Source: LD21 sp963715785 (GTDB taxonomy: Bacteria > Bacteroidota > Bacteroidia > Bacteroidales > VadinHA17). From it: a DNA stretch of 64,000 nucleotides. The notes under the pieces were generated by a model, which saw only the letters and a program-made list of their open reading frames with translations, had not been told where the DNA came from and made no database searches. The position numbers were made by a program, and so were the translations under genes. This document shows, in pieces, positions 33,879 through 43,028 of this stretch. The stretch covers positions 992,001-1,056,000 of the forward strand of contig OY970276.1 in NCBI GenBank assembly GCA_963715785.1, in the 5' to 3' direction. Each line of letters opens with the position of its first letter. The stretch's first letter is position 1.

Positions 33879-33902
33879 AAGTATAGCAATGTAACTATAC
33901 TT
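33879..33902. promoter_or_regulatory. inverted-repeat operator candidate before the cellobiose operon
   Basis: AAGTATAG (33879-33886) and CTATACTT (33895-33902) form a perfect 8-bp inverted repeat with an 8-bp spacer. It lies 43-66 bases upstream of the symporter start, where a repressor or activator of the symporter-phosphorylase pair would bind. No matching regulator gene is adjacent. Confidence 0.5.
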
Positions 33903-34036
33903 CCGTTTAATCAAGGTTATATCAAATTTAATAAAAGTCAGCAAACATGGCTTGAAAAACCCAATTGAATTTCTGCATAATGGTGACCAACAATACATGC
34001 CTGATTTTATTAGGCCCACAAGATATAATTTTATGG

Positions 34037-35293
34037 CTAATGAACTGGAGCGAGTACCTTCCTCTTATATCCTTTCAGACCAAAGAAGACTATATAAACG
34101 AAACAGACCAGAGGAACAATAAATCCAAGTGCCATACTTGAAATATCAGCAATCCAGCCCATAAACATTGGCAGAATTGCACCTCCCACAATTGCCATTA
34201 CAAGTATTGATGATCCCTTTTTAGTTAACGGGCCAAGACCGTCTATTCCTAGAGCGAAGATAGTCGGGAACATTACCGACATAAAGAAATAAGTTGAAAA
34301 GAGCGCAACAACTGATATCCATCCCAGACCGGCAACTACCAGAGCCATTGTCAGAACATTCATGAATGCATAAAAAGCAAGAAGCCTGTTTGGTTTCACA
34401 ACTCTCATTAATACCGTACTTCCAGTAAACCTGCCAAGCCAGAATAAACCCATTCCGCCAAAACCCAGGATCTGTGCGGCGTGCTGATTTGTCATTGAAG
34501 GAATCTCTTCTGTGACATAGTTTATAAAGAAACTGTTAACACCGGTCTGGGCTGCTACATATAATAATTGTGCAATTACTGCCAGCACGAAATGCGGATG
34601 TTTAAGGAGATCTTTAAGTTTGCCCTCCGACTCTTGTTTTGCGAAGTGAGATTCTTCTTTAATCTCGGGAAATGTAACTCTCCAGAAAAGGAAAGCAACA
34701 ACAAGTACCAGAGAACCTATAAGCAGGTAAGGAAGTGCTATTGACGCAAATTTATTACTGTTGTCACTAACAGAAAATATAAGCATCCCTCCAACAAGTG
34801 GCCCCGCAATCCAGCCAAGACCGTTAAACGACTGCGAGAAATTAATCCTTCGCGCACCGCTCTCAGCAGGACCCAACACAGTCGTATATGGATTTGCAGC
34901 TGTCTCAAGACAGGTTAGACCACAGGCGATGATAAAAAGACAAAACAGAAAGCTTCCGAATGTTTGTATAAGAGTGGCAGGCAACATCAAAAAAGCACCC
35001 CCGGCAAACAATAATAATCCGAAAAGGATCCCTTTTTTATATCCAAATCTCTGCATCAGTATGCCTGCAGGAATCGCCATTAAAAAATATCCACCGTAAA
35101 ATACAAACTGGACAAAAGCTGATTTTGCTTTTGACATGTGGAGCAGCTCCTGAAAATGCTTATTAAGAACATCAAGGCATCCATGGGCGAATCCCCATAA
35201 AAAGAAAAGACTTGTTACAAGGATGAAAGGGATAAGGAATCCCCGGAATACAAACCTTTTTTGGTCATCGTTGATAGTTATGACGTCTGCCAT
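34037..35293 (-). CDS. FucP-type (FHS family) sugar permease
   Basis: 418 residues, twelve membrane helices, L-fucose:H+ symporter family of MFS. Seen: FFLWGFAHGCLDVLNKHFQ in helix 1, the FVQFVFYGGYFLMAIPAGIL segment in helix 2, GYKKGILFGLLLFAGGA, CLETAANPYTTVLGP in helix 4, RRINFSQSFNGLGWIAGPLVGG, and PTIFALGIDGLGPLTKKGSS. Family members import fucose, glucose/galactose or N-acetylglucosamine; substrate not readable. Same strand as the cellobiose genes, but separated from them by 200 bases and an operator candidate. Confidence 0.9.
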   Translation of the reverse strand: MADVITINDDQKRFVFRGFLIPFILVTSLFFLWGFAHGCLDVLNKHFQELLHMSKAKSAFVQFVFYGGYFLMAIPAGILMQRFGYKKGILFGLLLFAGGAFLMLPATLIQTFGSFLFCLFIIACGLTCLETAANPYTTVLGPAESGARRINFSQSFNGLGWIAGPLVGGMLIFSVSDNSNKFASIALPYLLIGSLVLVVAFLFWRVTFPEIKEESHFAKQESEGKLKDLLKHPHFVLAVIAQLLYVAAQTGVNSFFINYVTEEIPSMTNQHAAQILGFGGMGLFWLGRFTGSTVLMRVVKPNRLLAFYAFMNVLTMALVVAGLGWISVVALFSTYFFMSVMFPTIFALGIDGLGPLTKKGSSILVMAIVGGAILPMFMGWIADISSMALGFIVPLVCFVYIVFFGLKGYKRKVLAPVH

Positions 35294-35503
35294 CGCATTT
35301 ATTGTTTTAAGAATACAATATTGCTATGATTTACGACTTTACCAAGATTATCTGTTCTTTTATTTGGTGTTAAAAGCGACTCTGACAGGCAGTAATATAA
35401 AAATCATTGAAAATTATTCGCTGACGCTCACAAGAACAGGCGGTATTTTAAAAATGAGATATAGTTAATTGAAATACTCGGGCCTTCTACTGCCTCAATT
35501 AAT

Positions 35504-36283
35504 TCAGAGTTTGTGGATATTGAGGCCTCCGCTTATTTCAAAAACCATTCCTGTCGAAAAATTCCAGTCACCCCGGGCTATTGAGGCCACAGCTCTGCCT
35601 ATATCCTCAGGCAATCCCCATCGTTTTTGCGGCACCAGCCCTTCGTTTATGAGTTTGTCGTATTTTTCCTTGATTTTTGTTGTCATATCGGTTTGAATGA
35701 CACCGGGACGAACTTCGAACACAAGAATTCCTTCACCTGATAATCTGTCGGCGAATACAGTCGAAGCCATACTCAGACCAGATTTAGAAATACAATATTC
35801 AGCTCTGTTTGTAGAGGATCTTGCAGCAGACACCGAGGTTACAAAAACAATTACTGGCTTATATTCAGCAATCTTCTGTTTTAGCCAAATCATTTCACGT
35901 GCTATTTTCTGGGCAAAGAATACCGGTCCCTTTAGGTTGATATTCATAACCCGTTCGTAACTTTCCTCGGTCATTTCCAGAACGTCATCTCTCTGTAATG
36001 GTGCCACCCCGGCATTATTAACAAGCACATCAATTCTCCCGTATCGCTCCAGGATATTACTAACAACCTCTTTCTGGCATGGTGTGCATGAGATATCAAG
36101 ACCAATCGGAAAGAACTGCGCACCGACTTTCTCAACCTCATGACCCAGATTTTCCATTCCCTCGCTGTCAACAGATCGGCCTATTGCCGCTATGTCGTAG
36201 CCTTCGGAAGCCAGCGCAATGGCAACTGATCGTCCAATGCCTCTGCTGGCCCCTGTAATGACAGCTACAGGTTTGTTATTCAT
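35504..36283 (-). CDS. short-chain dehydrogenase/reductase (3-ketoacyl-ACP reductase-like)
   Basis: 259 residues from the ATG at 36283; the longer frame begins with GTG at 36310. Classical SDR: TGASRGIGRSVAIAL cofactor motif, NNAGVAP, the catalytic Ser in FVTSVSAARSSTNRAEYCISKSG with Tyr and Lys of YxxxK, and RPGVIQTDMT. The C-terminus SGGLNIHKL closes the fold. FabG-like proteins of this type include sugar dehydrogenases; the position after the sugar transporters suggests carbohydrate metabolism, but this is weak evidence. Confidence 0.88.
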   Translation of the reverse strand: MNNKPVAVITGASRGIGRSVAIALASEGYDIAAIGRSVDSEGMENLGHEVEKVGAQFFPIGLDISCTPCQKEVVSNILERYGRIDVLVNNAGVAPLQRDDVLEMTEESYERVMNINLKGPVFFAQKIAREMIWLKQKIAEYKPVIVFVTSVSAARSSTNRAEYCISKSGLSMASTVFADRLSGEGILVFEVRPGVIQTDMTTKIKEKYDKLINEGLVPQKRWGLPEDIGRAVASIARGDWNFSTGMVFEISGGLNIHKL

Positions 36284-36462
36284 ACGTAAAGATTTATAAT
36301 CAGGTTTCACAGTAAATTCGGTTTAAAGGTAGTGATTTGCCTGACTTTGTCAACAATGGGAGTAAATATCTTCATTTAATCTTTAATACCTCTCACAGGC
36401 AGAGATAATGCGGGCATGCGTGGAATACTTGCAGGCCTGAAATATTAAAATAAAGGACTTTT

Positions 36463-37533
36463 CTATTTTGGACCATCAATTTTATCTGAAATTTCGCGGT
36501 ATAATTTCAGATACTGTCTTATGGATTTTTGCCAGCTAAAACTTTCAGCATGTTCCTTAATTCTGTCCGAAAAATAAATTTTATTATCGTTGTATGATTT
36601 TAATCCCGATTCAATAAATGAGGACATATAACCTTCGTCGAAACTGTCAAAGTAAAAAGCATATTCCCCTCCTATTTCAGGTAAACTTGTGAATTTGCTC
36701 AGGAACACCGGTTTGCCAAACCGCATTGCTTCTATTACTGGCATGCCGAATCCTTCAGCAAGGGAAGGAAACAAAAAACCATCGCAATTGGAATAAAGCC
36801 AGAGTCGTTCTCCATATGAAACATTGCCTGGCAGGATTACCCTGTCTTCCAGGTTCATTGCTCTTATTTGCTGCTTAATTTTTGAGCCATAAATGGTTTC
36901 ATTATTTCCGGCTATTATCAAATTGTAATCCTTAAAATATTTCATTATAGAGAGAAGTACATGGAAATTCTTCTTCTCATTAAAAATACCAATTGAAAAG
37001 AAAAATTTTCTGCCTGATATATAGGCTGGCTTAGAACTTATTCCTTCAGAATCGATGTTAATCCCGTTATAGATTGTCAGTACGCTTTTCCCTCTGAGAT
37101 TTATATTATCCTCGAGATTTTTTCTTGTATAATTTGAAATTGCAGTAATATAGTCAGCCTTATCCACATTTTTCTGAAGCCTTCTAAGATACTTTAGCCT
37201 CTTCAGCCCGCTTTTTTCGTACAAAAAATTTAAATCATGAACCGTAAGTATGAACTTTGAGTTCTTTTTAGGGAAGTGTGAAGGAAATTGCTGAAGACCA
37301 TGCCAGATTTCATAAGGTTGATTAAGTGCAGGAAGATATCTTTTTTGAAAGTTAGCTTTAACAGACTCAAACCTTTGAATATTCTCAAATTCAAAATTAG
37401 CCGGTGTAAGGAAAACGATACTGAATTCATCTTGCGACTGACGGATCAGCTCATTTGCGAAATTAAGTGAAAACTGACCCAATCCGGAATATATCCGCTT
37501 TACTTTATATAAGTCAACTAATACTCTTTTCAT
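36463..37533 (-). CDS. glycosyltransferase family 4
   Basis: 356 residues, GT-B fold. Seen: the N-terminal YSGLGQFSLNFANEL donor/acceptor loop, HDLNFLYEKSG, the RKFFFSIGIFNEKKNFHVLL hinge, RVILPGNVSYGERLWLYSNCD, and the EX7E motif region FPSLAEGFGMPVIEAM. It should transfer a sugar from a nucleotide sugar to a growing glycan. First of four glycosyltransferases in the same orientation (36.4-40.9 kb), with gaps of 27-310 bases, and paralogous in plan to the one at 39738. Confidence 0.9.
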   Translation of the reverse strand: MKRVLVDLYKVKRIYSGLGQFSLNFANELIRQSQDEFSIVFLTPANFEFENIQRFESVKANFQKRYLPALNQPYEIWHGLQQFPSHFPKKNSKFILTVHDLNFLYEKSGLKRLKYLRRLQKNVDKADYITAISNYTRKNLEDNINLRGKSVLTIYNGINIDSEGISSKPAYISGRKFFFSIGIFNEKKNFHVLLSIMKYFKDYNLIIAGNNETIYGSKIKQQIRAMNLEDRVILPGNVSYGERLWLYSNCDGFLFPSLAEGFGMPVIEAMRFGKPVFLSKFTSLPEIGGEYAFYFDSFDEGYMSSFIESGLKSYNDNKIYFSDRIKEHAESFSWQKSIRQYLKLYREISDKIDGPK

Positions 37534-37843
37534 CGCTTCCTGTCACTTTTAAGAGCACGAATGCAGGGATTACCAATATTCCAATCAGGCAATGCGCCGT
37601 CTCCTCTGAACATAGTAATGCTTAATTATCAAACTCAATTTGTGATGACATTTTATTAAACTCAAATGGAACAGCCCTTTATTGCACACCTTACACTGCT
37701 GTTGCCCTTTAAACAAAACCAACATCATGCAAACTAATCATTTTTTTTGTAAAGCAATGATTTTACTCAGGATATAAATATTTTACAGCTTTTATCCCGA
37801 ATTTCTTTGAGGAAGGTCTGCTTTATAAATGCGAAGATTTTAA
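37534..37843. other. intergenic region between glycosyltransferase genes
   Basis: 310 bases without a supported gene, RNA or perfect promoter box. The unusual gap in an otherwise compact cluster may have held a gene that was lost, but no protein-like remnant was recognised. Confidence 0.4.
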
Positions 37844-38641
37844 TTACTGTTTGCCTGAAATCTTTTTCAGGCCATTAAGACAGTAAGCCTGGTGAAGCTT
37901 CTTTTTTTCCTCAAACAGCGCATTATTTATGGATACAGAATGAATATTATAGTTTTCAGAATGGTGCATATGAAAGACTATGGCTTTGTGTTTAAGCGAT
38001 TGGAACTTTACCCCGTTAAGGCGAAGTCGCCATTCAATATCATTATCCTCCCCTACGGATGCATGTACATAGTCTTCATCAAAACCATTAACATCAGTAA
38101 TATCCAGCTTATTTACTCCCCAGTTACAACCGAGTAATCCACGATACCCGTTTTTCATTTTTCTGAACCATGGAAGATAAAGTCCTTCTTCAATCCTTTT
38201 TGAATCGGAAAATATCAATCTCATGAGTGTTAAAGACTGGAGTTCCCTGGTGTTCAGCAGATTTGATGTGTAGACTTTCCCAAGCATTACACGCCGCCCA
38301 AAGAATGCAGTTCCCCGTGTAATATTTTCTTTGTACTGACTTATTAAATTTTTGTGAGGAATGCAATCTCCATCCAGAAACAAAACCGTATCAAAGGATG
38401 CAACATTCAACGCCTTGTTTAGTATCATATTCTTGCGAAAACCGATGTCTTCCTGCGATACATGTTTTATCTTAAATGCATGAGATGTACGGGCCTTATT
38501 TATATATTCAACAGTGAGAAGATCATTGTTGTCCTCAGCAATAATTACCTCAAAGTCTTTATATAACTGCTTATCAAGTGCATTCAAAATAAGATCAAGG
38601 AAGTCTAAACGTTTATAAAATGATATAATTAATGAGACCAT
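37844..38641 (-). CDS. glycosyltransferase family 2
   Basis: 265 residues, GT-A fold. Seen: VSLIISFYKRLDFLDLIL at the N-terminus, VIIAEDNND, the DxD-like LFLDGDCIPHKNLI, GCNWGVNKLDITDVNGFDEDYVHASVGEDNDIEWRL (acceptor-site ED motif, here VGEDND), and a C-terminal LFEEKKKLHQAYCLNGLKKI helix. Similar to chondroitin/galactosyl-type GT2 proteins acting on cell-surface glycans. No membrane segment. Confidence 0.88.
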   Translation of the reverse strand: MVSLIISFYKRLDFLDLILNALDKQLYKDFEVIIAEDNNDLLTVEYINKARTSHAFKIKHVSQEDIGFRKNMILNKALNVASFDTVLFLDGDCIPHKNLISQYKENITRGTAFFGRRVMLGKVYTSNLLNTRELQSLTLMRLIFSDSKRIEEGLYLPWFRKMKNGYRGLLGCNWGVNKLDITDVNGFDEDYVHASVGEDNDIEWRLRLNGVKFQSLKHKAIVFHMHHSENYNIHSVSINNALFEEKKKLHQAYCLNGLKKISGKQ

Positions 38642-38836
38642 GTGTGTATTTAGAGATATTTGCCTGAAATAAAACCACGAATGTAATCTAAAATTGCATA
38701 CGCCGCTTTCATTTTCCCTGTAACAAAATGACGCAATAAATTATTAACTCAGGATCTGCTATCAGAAGCAAGGAAAATTATAATGCTGTTTAATCGGATT
38801 TTGAATATATTAATATTGTAAGAAGGCAGCTGCATC

Positions 38837-39709
38837 TTAAGGAAGAATTCTGTAATTTTTATATTCGAACAATCTGTAACCGAACTTTTTCTCAAACCAG
38901 GCGAGAAGTGAATCTTTAAGACTGATCTTTATCTTCTTTGCATCGAACTCAACATGCCAGTCAAGTCTCTTCACAAGCTCATCCATCACTTTTGGATGGG
39001 TATTTCTGAATATGCTTACTTCTTCAATTGCCGAATAGTCAAAATTGGTTAGCTTATCTAACTTCTCTTCAAGTTTGTTGCCGGTAAAATAAAGAGTGTT
39101 AAAATTTCTCATTTTTGATTTAATTGTCTCAGGAGGCCTTACCCAGCCATAATGATAAATGCAGGCATCAATATGCTTAACCATAAGCCTTTGATTATTA
39201 ATCCGGAAGCCCTGGGCATCTCGGTACGACCTGATCATCCTGTTATTTCGGATTACTCTTATTTCACGACGATACCACGATCTGCCCACTCCAACATAAT
39301 CATATGTGCCCCAGAAATGCAGATAGTTAAAAAGCAGCCCTTCCACTTCCGGATGATCGAGGTTCCGCTCCATCTCCTTCTGAATAACATCATAGTATTT
39401 TTCATGAACTACTTCATCGGCCTGAATATAGAAGCACCAGTCGAAATCTGCTGCGATTGAGTCCATCGCCTTATCTGTCTCCCTGGCCAGAACCTGGCCT
39501 CCCTTTCTTAAGGTATCGTCCCACACTGTTTCAATAATGACTATTTTTTCACTCTCAATACTTTTAATCAGGTTCAGGGTATCATCATCAGAATATCCGA
39601 CTGCTACTACCATCTGATCGCACAGAGGAAGGACAGATTTAATAGATTCGAGGACAGGATAACCATATTTAATTGCATTCCTGATTATAGTAAAACCGCA
39701 GACTTTCAT
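38837..39709 (-). CDS. glycosyltransferase family 2 (GT2), second
   Basis: 290 residues. GFTIIRNAIKYGYPVLESI opening, the MVVAVGYSDDDTLNLI strand, and the metal motif region YIQADEVVHEKYY (DE in place of DxD). A basic, tryptophan-rich middle (GVGRSWYRREIRVIRNNR) is common in this GT2 subgroup. The C-terminal part is variable. Located 28 bases before the GT4 gene at 39738 in coordinate order, transcribed after it, so probably co-transcribed. Confidence 0.85.
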   Translation of the reverse strand: MKVCGFTIIRNAIKYGYPVLESIKSVLPLCDQMVVAVGYSDDDTLNLIKSIESEKIVIIETVWDDTLRKGGQVLARETDKAMDSIAADFDWCFYIQADEVVHEKYYDVIQKEMERNLDHPEVEGLLFNYLHFWGTYDYVGVGRSWYRREIRVIRNNRMIRSYRDAQGFRINNQRLMVKHIDACIYHYGWVRPPETIKSKMRNFNTLYFTGNKLEEKLDKLTNFDYSAIEEVSIFRNTHPKVMDELVKRLDWHVEFDAKKIKISLKDSLLAWFEKKFGYRLFEYKNYRILP

Positions 39710-39737
39710 TATCAGTTAGTTAGTTTTTACAGAATTG

Positions 39738-40910
39738 TTATAATAGTGAGTGATAAAGTTTCATATAGGAACGGGCAATCATCTCGTCCTTGAAATTGCC
39801 TGCATAATCTGTTCCGCTACTAACCATTTTATCTCTGAGACTCTTGTTGCTGATTACATCGAGGATTGCCTCCCCAATAGTCAAAGGATTATGAGGATCT
39901 ACATAAATGCTTCCGGGCCCTGCCGCCTCAGCAAAACATCCTCCCCTGCTTGTAATAACGGGAGTTCCTGATACCAGGGCTTCCAGAAGAGGGATTCCAA
40001 ATCCTTCGAAAAACGATGGATAAATGAAACATTCTGCATCCTGGTATATTACGGGCAATTCATTAGTTAATATATGCTCCGGGAACAAAATATTTTTAAG
40101 CTTGCGTGAAGCAACATAGTCAGTCACTTTTTTATAATATGAATCAGATTTACGGCCAACAACAACCAGTGGTATCTTTATGTCAGCAACATCAATCGCC
40201 TTAATAAGGCCCAGCAAATTCTTGCGTTCCTCCACGGTACCCACGTATAAAAGATATCTGTCCGGCAGGTGATGCCGGGCTTTTATATCATCATGCGATT
40301 CTTTACTATACTTTTTCTGGAAAACAGAACTGCATCCCTGATAAATCACGGATATTTTATCAGGAGAAACATTCAGCAACCTGACCAGATCGTCTTTTGT
40401 TTGCTGACTAACTGCAACAATAAGGTCTGAAACCCTGCAGGCATGCATAAGCTTCTGGTAATAAATTTTGGAATCAATCCAATTGTAGAACTTTGGAAAT
40501 CTCATGAATATAAGATCATGAACCGTTACCACTGATTTTGCTCCTGTCTTTTCGACACCAAAAGGTAATTCCTGGCTCAGGCCATGAAATATATCCAGCT
40601 TATGGTGTTTGATCTCGGCACTCATAAATTTTAAACGCCACAAGGAGCCCAGGAGCTTAAAGATCTTTAGTTCCGGTTCGATAAGGGTAAACAGTTCGTC
40701 AGACTCAATGTTAATTCTGTTCTTAATTTTAGGTGAAAAAAGATAATAGGCATTTTCGGGATGCTCCTTTAAGAGAGAAGCCAATAAGCTGCGGCTGTAA
40801 TTCCCCAATCCGCTTCTGTTGAAGAAAGCCCGTTTGGCATCAAAGCCTATAGAGATAGGAACGGAATTTTCCCCATCCGGAGATGAAAATGATTCAGAAT
40901 TTAGAGCCAT
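39738..40910 (-). CDS. glycosyltransferase family 4, second
   Basis: About 390 residues from the ATG at 40910. A GTG at 40928 lies upstream of the expected transcription start (-7 box at 40930-40937), so the shorter form is preferred. GT-B fold: GLGNYSRSLLASLL, VVTVHDLIFMRFPKFYN, YLLYVGTVEERKNLLGLIKA, and the EX7E region YPSFFEGFGIPLLEAL followed by VISNKSLRDKM. First gene of the probable operon of glycosyltransferases. Confidence 0.9.
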   Translation of the reverse strand: MALNSESFSSPDGENSVPISIGFDAKRAFFNRSGLGNYSRSLLASLLKEHPENAYYLFSPKIKNRINIESDELFTLIEPELKIFKLLGSLWRLKFMSAEIKHHKLDIFHGLSQELPFGVEKTGAKSVVTVHDLIFMRFPKFYNWIDSKIYYQKLMHACRVSDLIVAVSQQTKDDLVRLLNVSPDKISVIYQGCSSVFQKKYSKESHDDIKARHHLPDRYLLYVGTVEERKNLLGLIKAIDVADIKIPLVVVGRKSDSYYKKVTDYVASRKLKNILFPEHILTNELPVIYQDAECFIYPSFFEGFGIPLLEALVSGTPVITSRGGCFAEAAGPGSIYVDPHNPLTIGEAILDVISNKSLRDKMVSSGTDYAGNFKDEMIARSYMKLYHSLL

Positions 40911-40929
40911 AGTGAACTTTATTATCACC

Positions 40930-40937
40930 CAAAGATA
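40930..40937 (-). promoter_or_regulatory. -7 element of the glycosyltransferase operon
   Basis: Minus-strand TATCTTTG, a perfect TAnnTTTG box; start predicted near 40923, 13 bases before the ATG at 40910. No TTG at -33. Confidence 0.45.
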
Positions 40938-41010
40938 TTTATTTTGTTGTTACCCCGAAATCAGCGATAGAGGCGGCCATCACGTCAAAAGCAGATTCAC
41001 AGCCGTGAAA

Positions 41011-41691
41011 TTAAATATCTTCACTATGGCTTTCTGTCTCACTAAGCTCTTCACCGGGCGATTCTTCTTCCTCCATCCAGTCATAAACCGGCCGCTGTGG
41101 GCCTTGCTTCCTGTACCTCACAGCAAGGACAACACCTGAAAAGAAGCCAAGCATATGCGACTCCCATGAAACATTTTTGTATACCCCGGGAAAAAGTCCC
41201 CATATCATTGATCCATAAAGGAACACTATCAGCAGGGATAAGGCGATGAGCCTGTAATACCTGCGTATTATCCCACTGAAAAACAAAAATGAAGCAAGAC
41301 CATAAACAATACCGCTTGCACCTATATGCCAGGCCTCTCTGCCTCCAAACCAGACCAGAAGACCCGTCAGGAAATAGGTCCATGCAAATACTTTTAATGC
41401 AACTTCAGAATAAAAATAGAAAAGGGCGAGTGAGAGGAAGAAAAGGGGAAAGGTATTACTGAATAAATGTGAAAAACTGGCATGGATAAAGGGGGAAAAT
41501 AAAATACCCTGTAATCCTCTGACACTTAGCGGATAAATTCCGAATCGTGAAAGATCTAAATCAAAGAGCACTTCAACAATCTTTACAATCCACATAAGAA
41601 AAACAAATATTCCCGGAATAATTGAACTGAGAAGAAGCTTTCTTTTATAAAAGGCGCCTTCCTTCTGTATCTCTGAGATCTGTATTGACAT
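41011..41691 (-). CDS. rhomboid-family intramembrane serine protease
   Basis: 226 residues, about six membrane helices. Catalytic dyad visible: Ser126 in HIGASGIVYG and His179 in SWESHMLGFFSG; HLFSN (75-79) gives the oxyanion His/Asn. The C-terminal tail (195-226) is very acidic and cytoplasmic. Rhomboids cut transmembrane substrates within the bilayer; the target is unknown. No operon partner is obvious. Confidence 0.9.
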   Translation of the reverse strand: MSIQISEIQKEGAFYKRKLLLSSIIPGIFVFLMWIVKIVEVLFDLDLSRFGIYPLSVRGLQGILFSPFIHASFSHLFSNTFPLFFLSLALFYFYSEVALKVFAWTYFLTGLLVWFGGREAWHIGASGIVYGLASFLFFSGIIRRYYRLIALSLLIVFLYGSMIWGLFPGVYKNVSWESHMLGFFSGVVLAVRYRKQGPQRPVYDWMEEEESPGEELSETESHSEDI

Positions 41692-41730
41692 AATTCAAAC
41701 CATTGGGGAATAGTTGCCGGCAGTTTCTGA

Positions 41731-42717
41731 TCAATCCCTTCCCGGAAAAATAATCCCTGCAGCTGACCTGATTCTGTCGAGAGTGGTCATAAGGTCGAGA
41801 CTAAAAGAATGAGGAACTATATCGCTCTGCAGTTTTCCTTCATCAAGGCATTTCATCACTTCTGTTGCTTCGTACTGATATCCCATCCCATCGGGCAGAA
41901 GTGAATATAACATCTCTTCCTGTCCGTTCAGGGCAACATTAAGCTTTTGCGACATGTCACGAGTCCTGGAAAAGAAAAGATTGCCGTTTTCACAAAGGAG
42001 GTCGCAGCCAATCCCTCCTGCAGTCCTGAATGAACTGTACAATGTTGCCATCCGTCCTTCGGAATAACTGAATATTATACTTATTGAGTTTTCAGAACCA
42101 GTCTCTGAAAATGATGCTTTAGCCTTGATTTCCGAAGGGACTCCCATAAAATAAAGTGCATCAATTACGGGATATATACCAATATCAAGCAGGGATCCTC
42201 CTCCGAGCTCCAGGTTGAATTTTCTGTCGAGCGGCTCGAAAGGAGGCTGAAATGAAAACCGGCCATTAAGATGAATAATATTTCCCGGTGCGCCGGCTTC
42301 AAGCAACTCTTTTGTTTTCCTGTATATCGGCTGGAAGGGTGGCCATAATGCTTCCATCAGAAAAACATTTTGCTTTTTAGCTTCACTTATCATCTCCGAC
42401 ACCTCAGCGCTGTTCAGAGCGAATGCTTTCTCGCAGATAACCGCTTTATTATGCCGAAGGCATAAAAGTGTGTGTTCATAATGAAAGGAATGCGGAGATG
42501 CTATATATACTATATCAAGGTCAGGATCAGAAACCAGTTCCTCATAGCTGCCATAATATTTCTTAAATCCGAATTCTTCAGCAAACTTTTTTGCCCGCTG
42601 AGCATCCCGCGACCCGACAGCAAATAGATCTGCATTCTCCAGAAGTTGCAGACCCCTGGTGAATTTTGCCGACATTTTACCGGGAGCCAGTATGCCCCAT
42701 TTATATTTCTTTTTCAT
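41731..42717 (-). CDS. cytoplasmic Gfo/Idh/MocA family oxidoreductase
   Basis: 328 residues, no signal peptide, unlike the Tat-exported relative at 13857. Rossmann motif WGILAPGKMSAKFTRGL, DIVYIASPHSFHYEHTLLC, and CEKAFALNSAEV in the EKP region with Ala in place of Pro. The C-terminal domain has GGGSLLDIGIYPVIDALYF. It resembles trans-1,2-dihydrobenzene-1,2-diol dehydrogenase-like members that oxidise sugars or diols. Substrate unknown. Confidence 0.88.
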   Translation of the reverse strand: MKKKYKWGILAPGKMSAKFTRGLQLLENADLFAVGSRDAQRAKKFAEEFGFKKYYGSYEELVSDPDLDIVYIASPHSFHYEHTLLCLRHNKAVICEKAFALNSAEVSEMISEAKKQNVFLMEALWPPFQPIYRKTKELLEAGAPGNIIHLNGRFSFQPPFEPLDRKFNLELGGGSLLDIGIYPVIDALYFMGVPSEIKAKASFSETGSENSISIIFSYSEGRMATLYSSFRTAGGIGCDLLCENGNLFFSRTRDMSQKLNVALNGQEEMLYSLLPDGMGYQYEATEVMKCLDEGKLQSDIVPHSFSLDLMTTLDRIRSAAGIIFPGRD

Positions 42718-42939
42718 TATAGAATATTTCGATAAATATATGAATAAGTGGCTGGACTCAGGTTCACTTCTCTGATAATCCCATGTCAGTCACTCTTTTT
42801 TAGAGGCTATAAACCTGATTTTTTTTGCATTTACCGGAATGAGTCAATGATAATTTCAGAAAAAGCCAAAATTTTATATATGCATATCTCTCATTATCAA
42901 TTGTTTAAAAATTCAATAAAAATAATTGAATATTTTTAG

Positions 42940-42958
42940 TACTATGTATTGCATAGTA
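42940..42958. promoter_or_regulatory. inverted repeat over the -33 box of the PspC-PadR operon
   Basis: TACTATG (42940-42946), five bases, CATAGTA (42952-42958): perfect 7-bp arms covering the TTG at 42949-42951. PadR repressors bind AT-rich dyads like this near their own promoters, and a PadR gene is the second gene of this operon, so autoregulation is likely. Confidence 0.55.
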
Positions 42959-42980
42959 TATATTTTTATATATATCTTTG
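42949..42980 (+). promoter_or_regulatory. promoter of the PspC-PadR-PspC operon
   Basis: TTG at 42949-42951, a 21-bp spacer and a perfect TATCTTTG at 42973-42980. Start expected near 42987, giving a 42-base leader. The rest of the 42718-43028 gap holds no gene. Confidence 0.6.
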
Positions 42981-42986
42981 TAATGT

Positions 42987-42997
42987 CATGTTACATG
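42987..42997. promoter_or_regulatory. second inverted repeat at the transcription start
   Basis: CATGT-T-ACATG, a perfect 11-bp dyad directly downstream of the -7 box, in the ATGT/ACAT style known for PadR sites. Candidate second operator for the PadR encoded at 43667. Confidence 0.45.
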
Positions 42998-43028
42998 TAT
43001 TAAACAGTAGTAAATATTTTAAAGCACC

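Noticed and set aside
35324..35331. CAATATTG-type palindrome upstream of the FucP-like gene
   Set aside because: Only eight bases in an AT-rich stretch; expected by chance.
29760..36310. Polysaccharide utilisation locus (PUL)
   Set aside because: No SusC/SusD pair and no secreted glycoside hydrolase; it is a cytoplasmic disaccharide pathway with permeases.
36463..40928. Complete capsule or O-antigen operon
   Set aside because: Only four glycosyltransferases; no polymerase, chain-length regulator or sugar-nucleotide genes, and the flippase is 15 kb away on the other strand.
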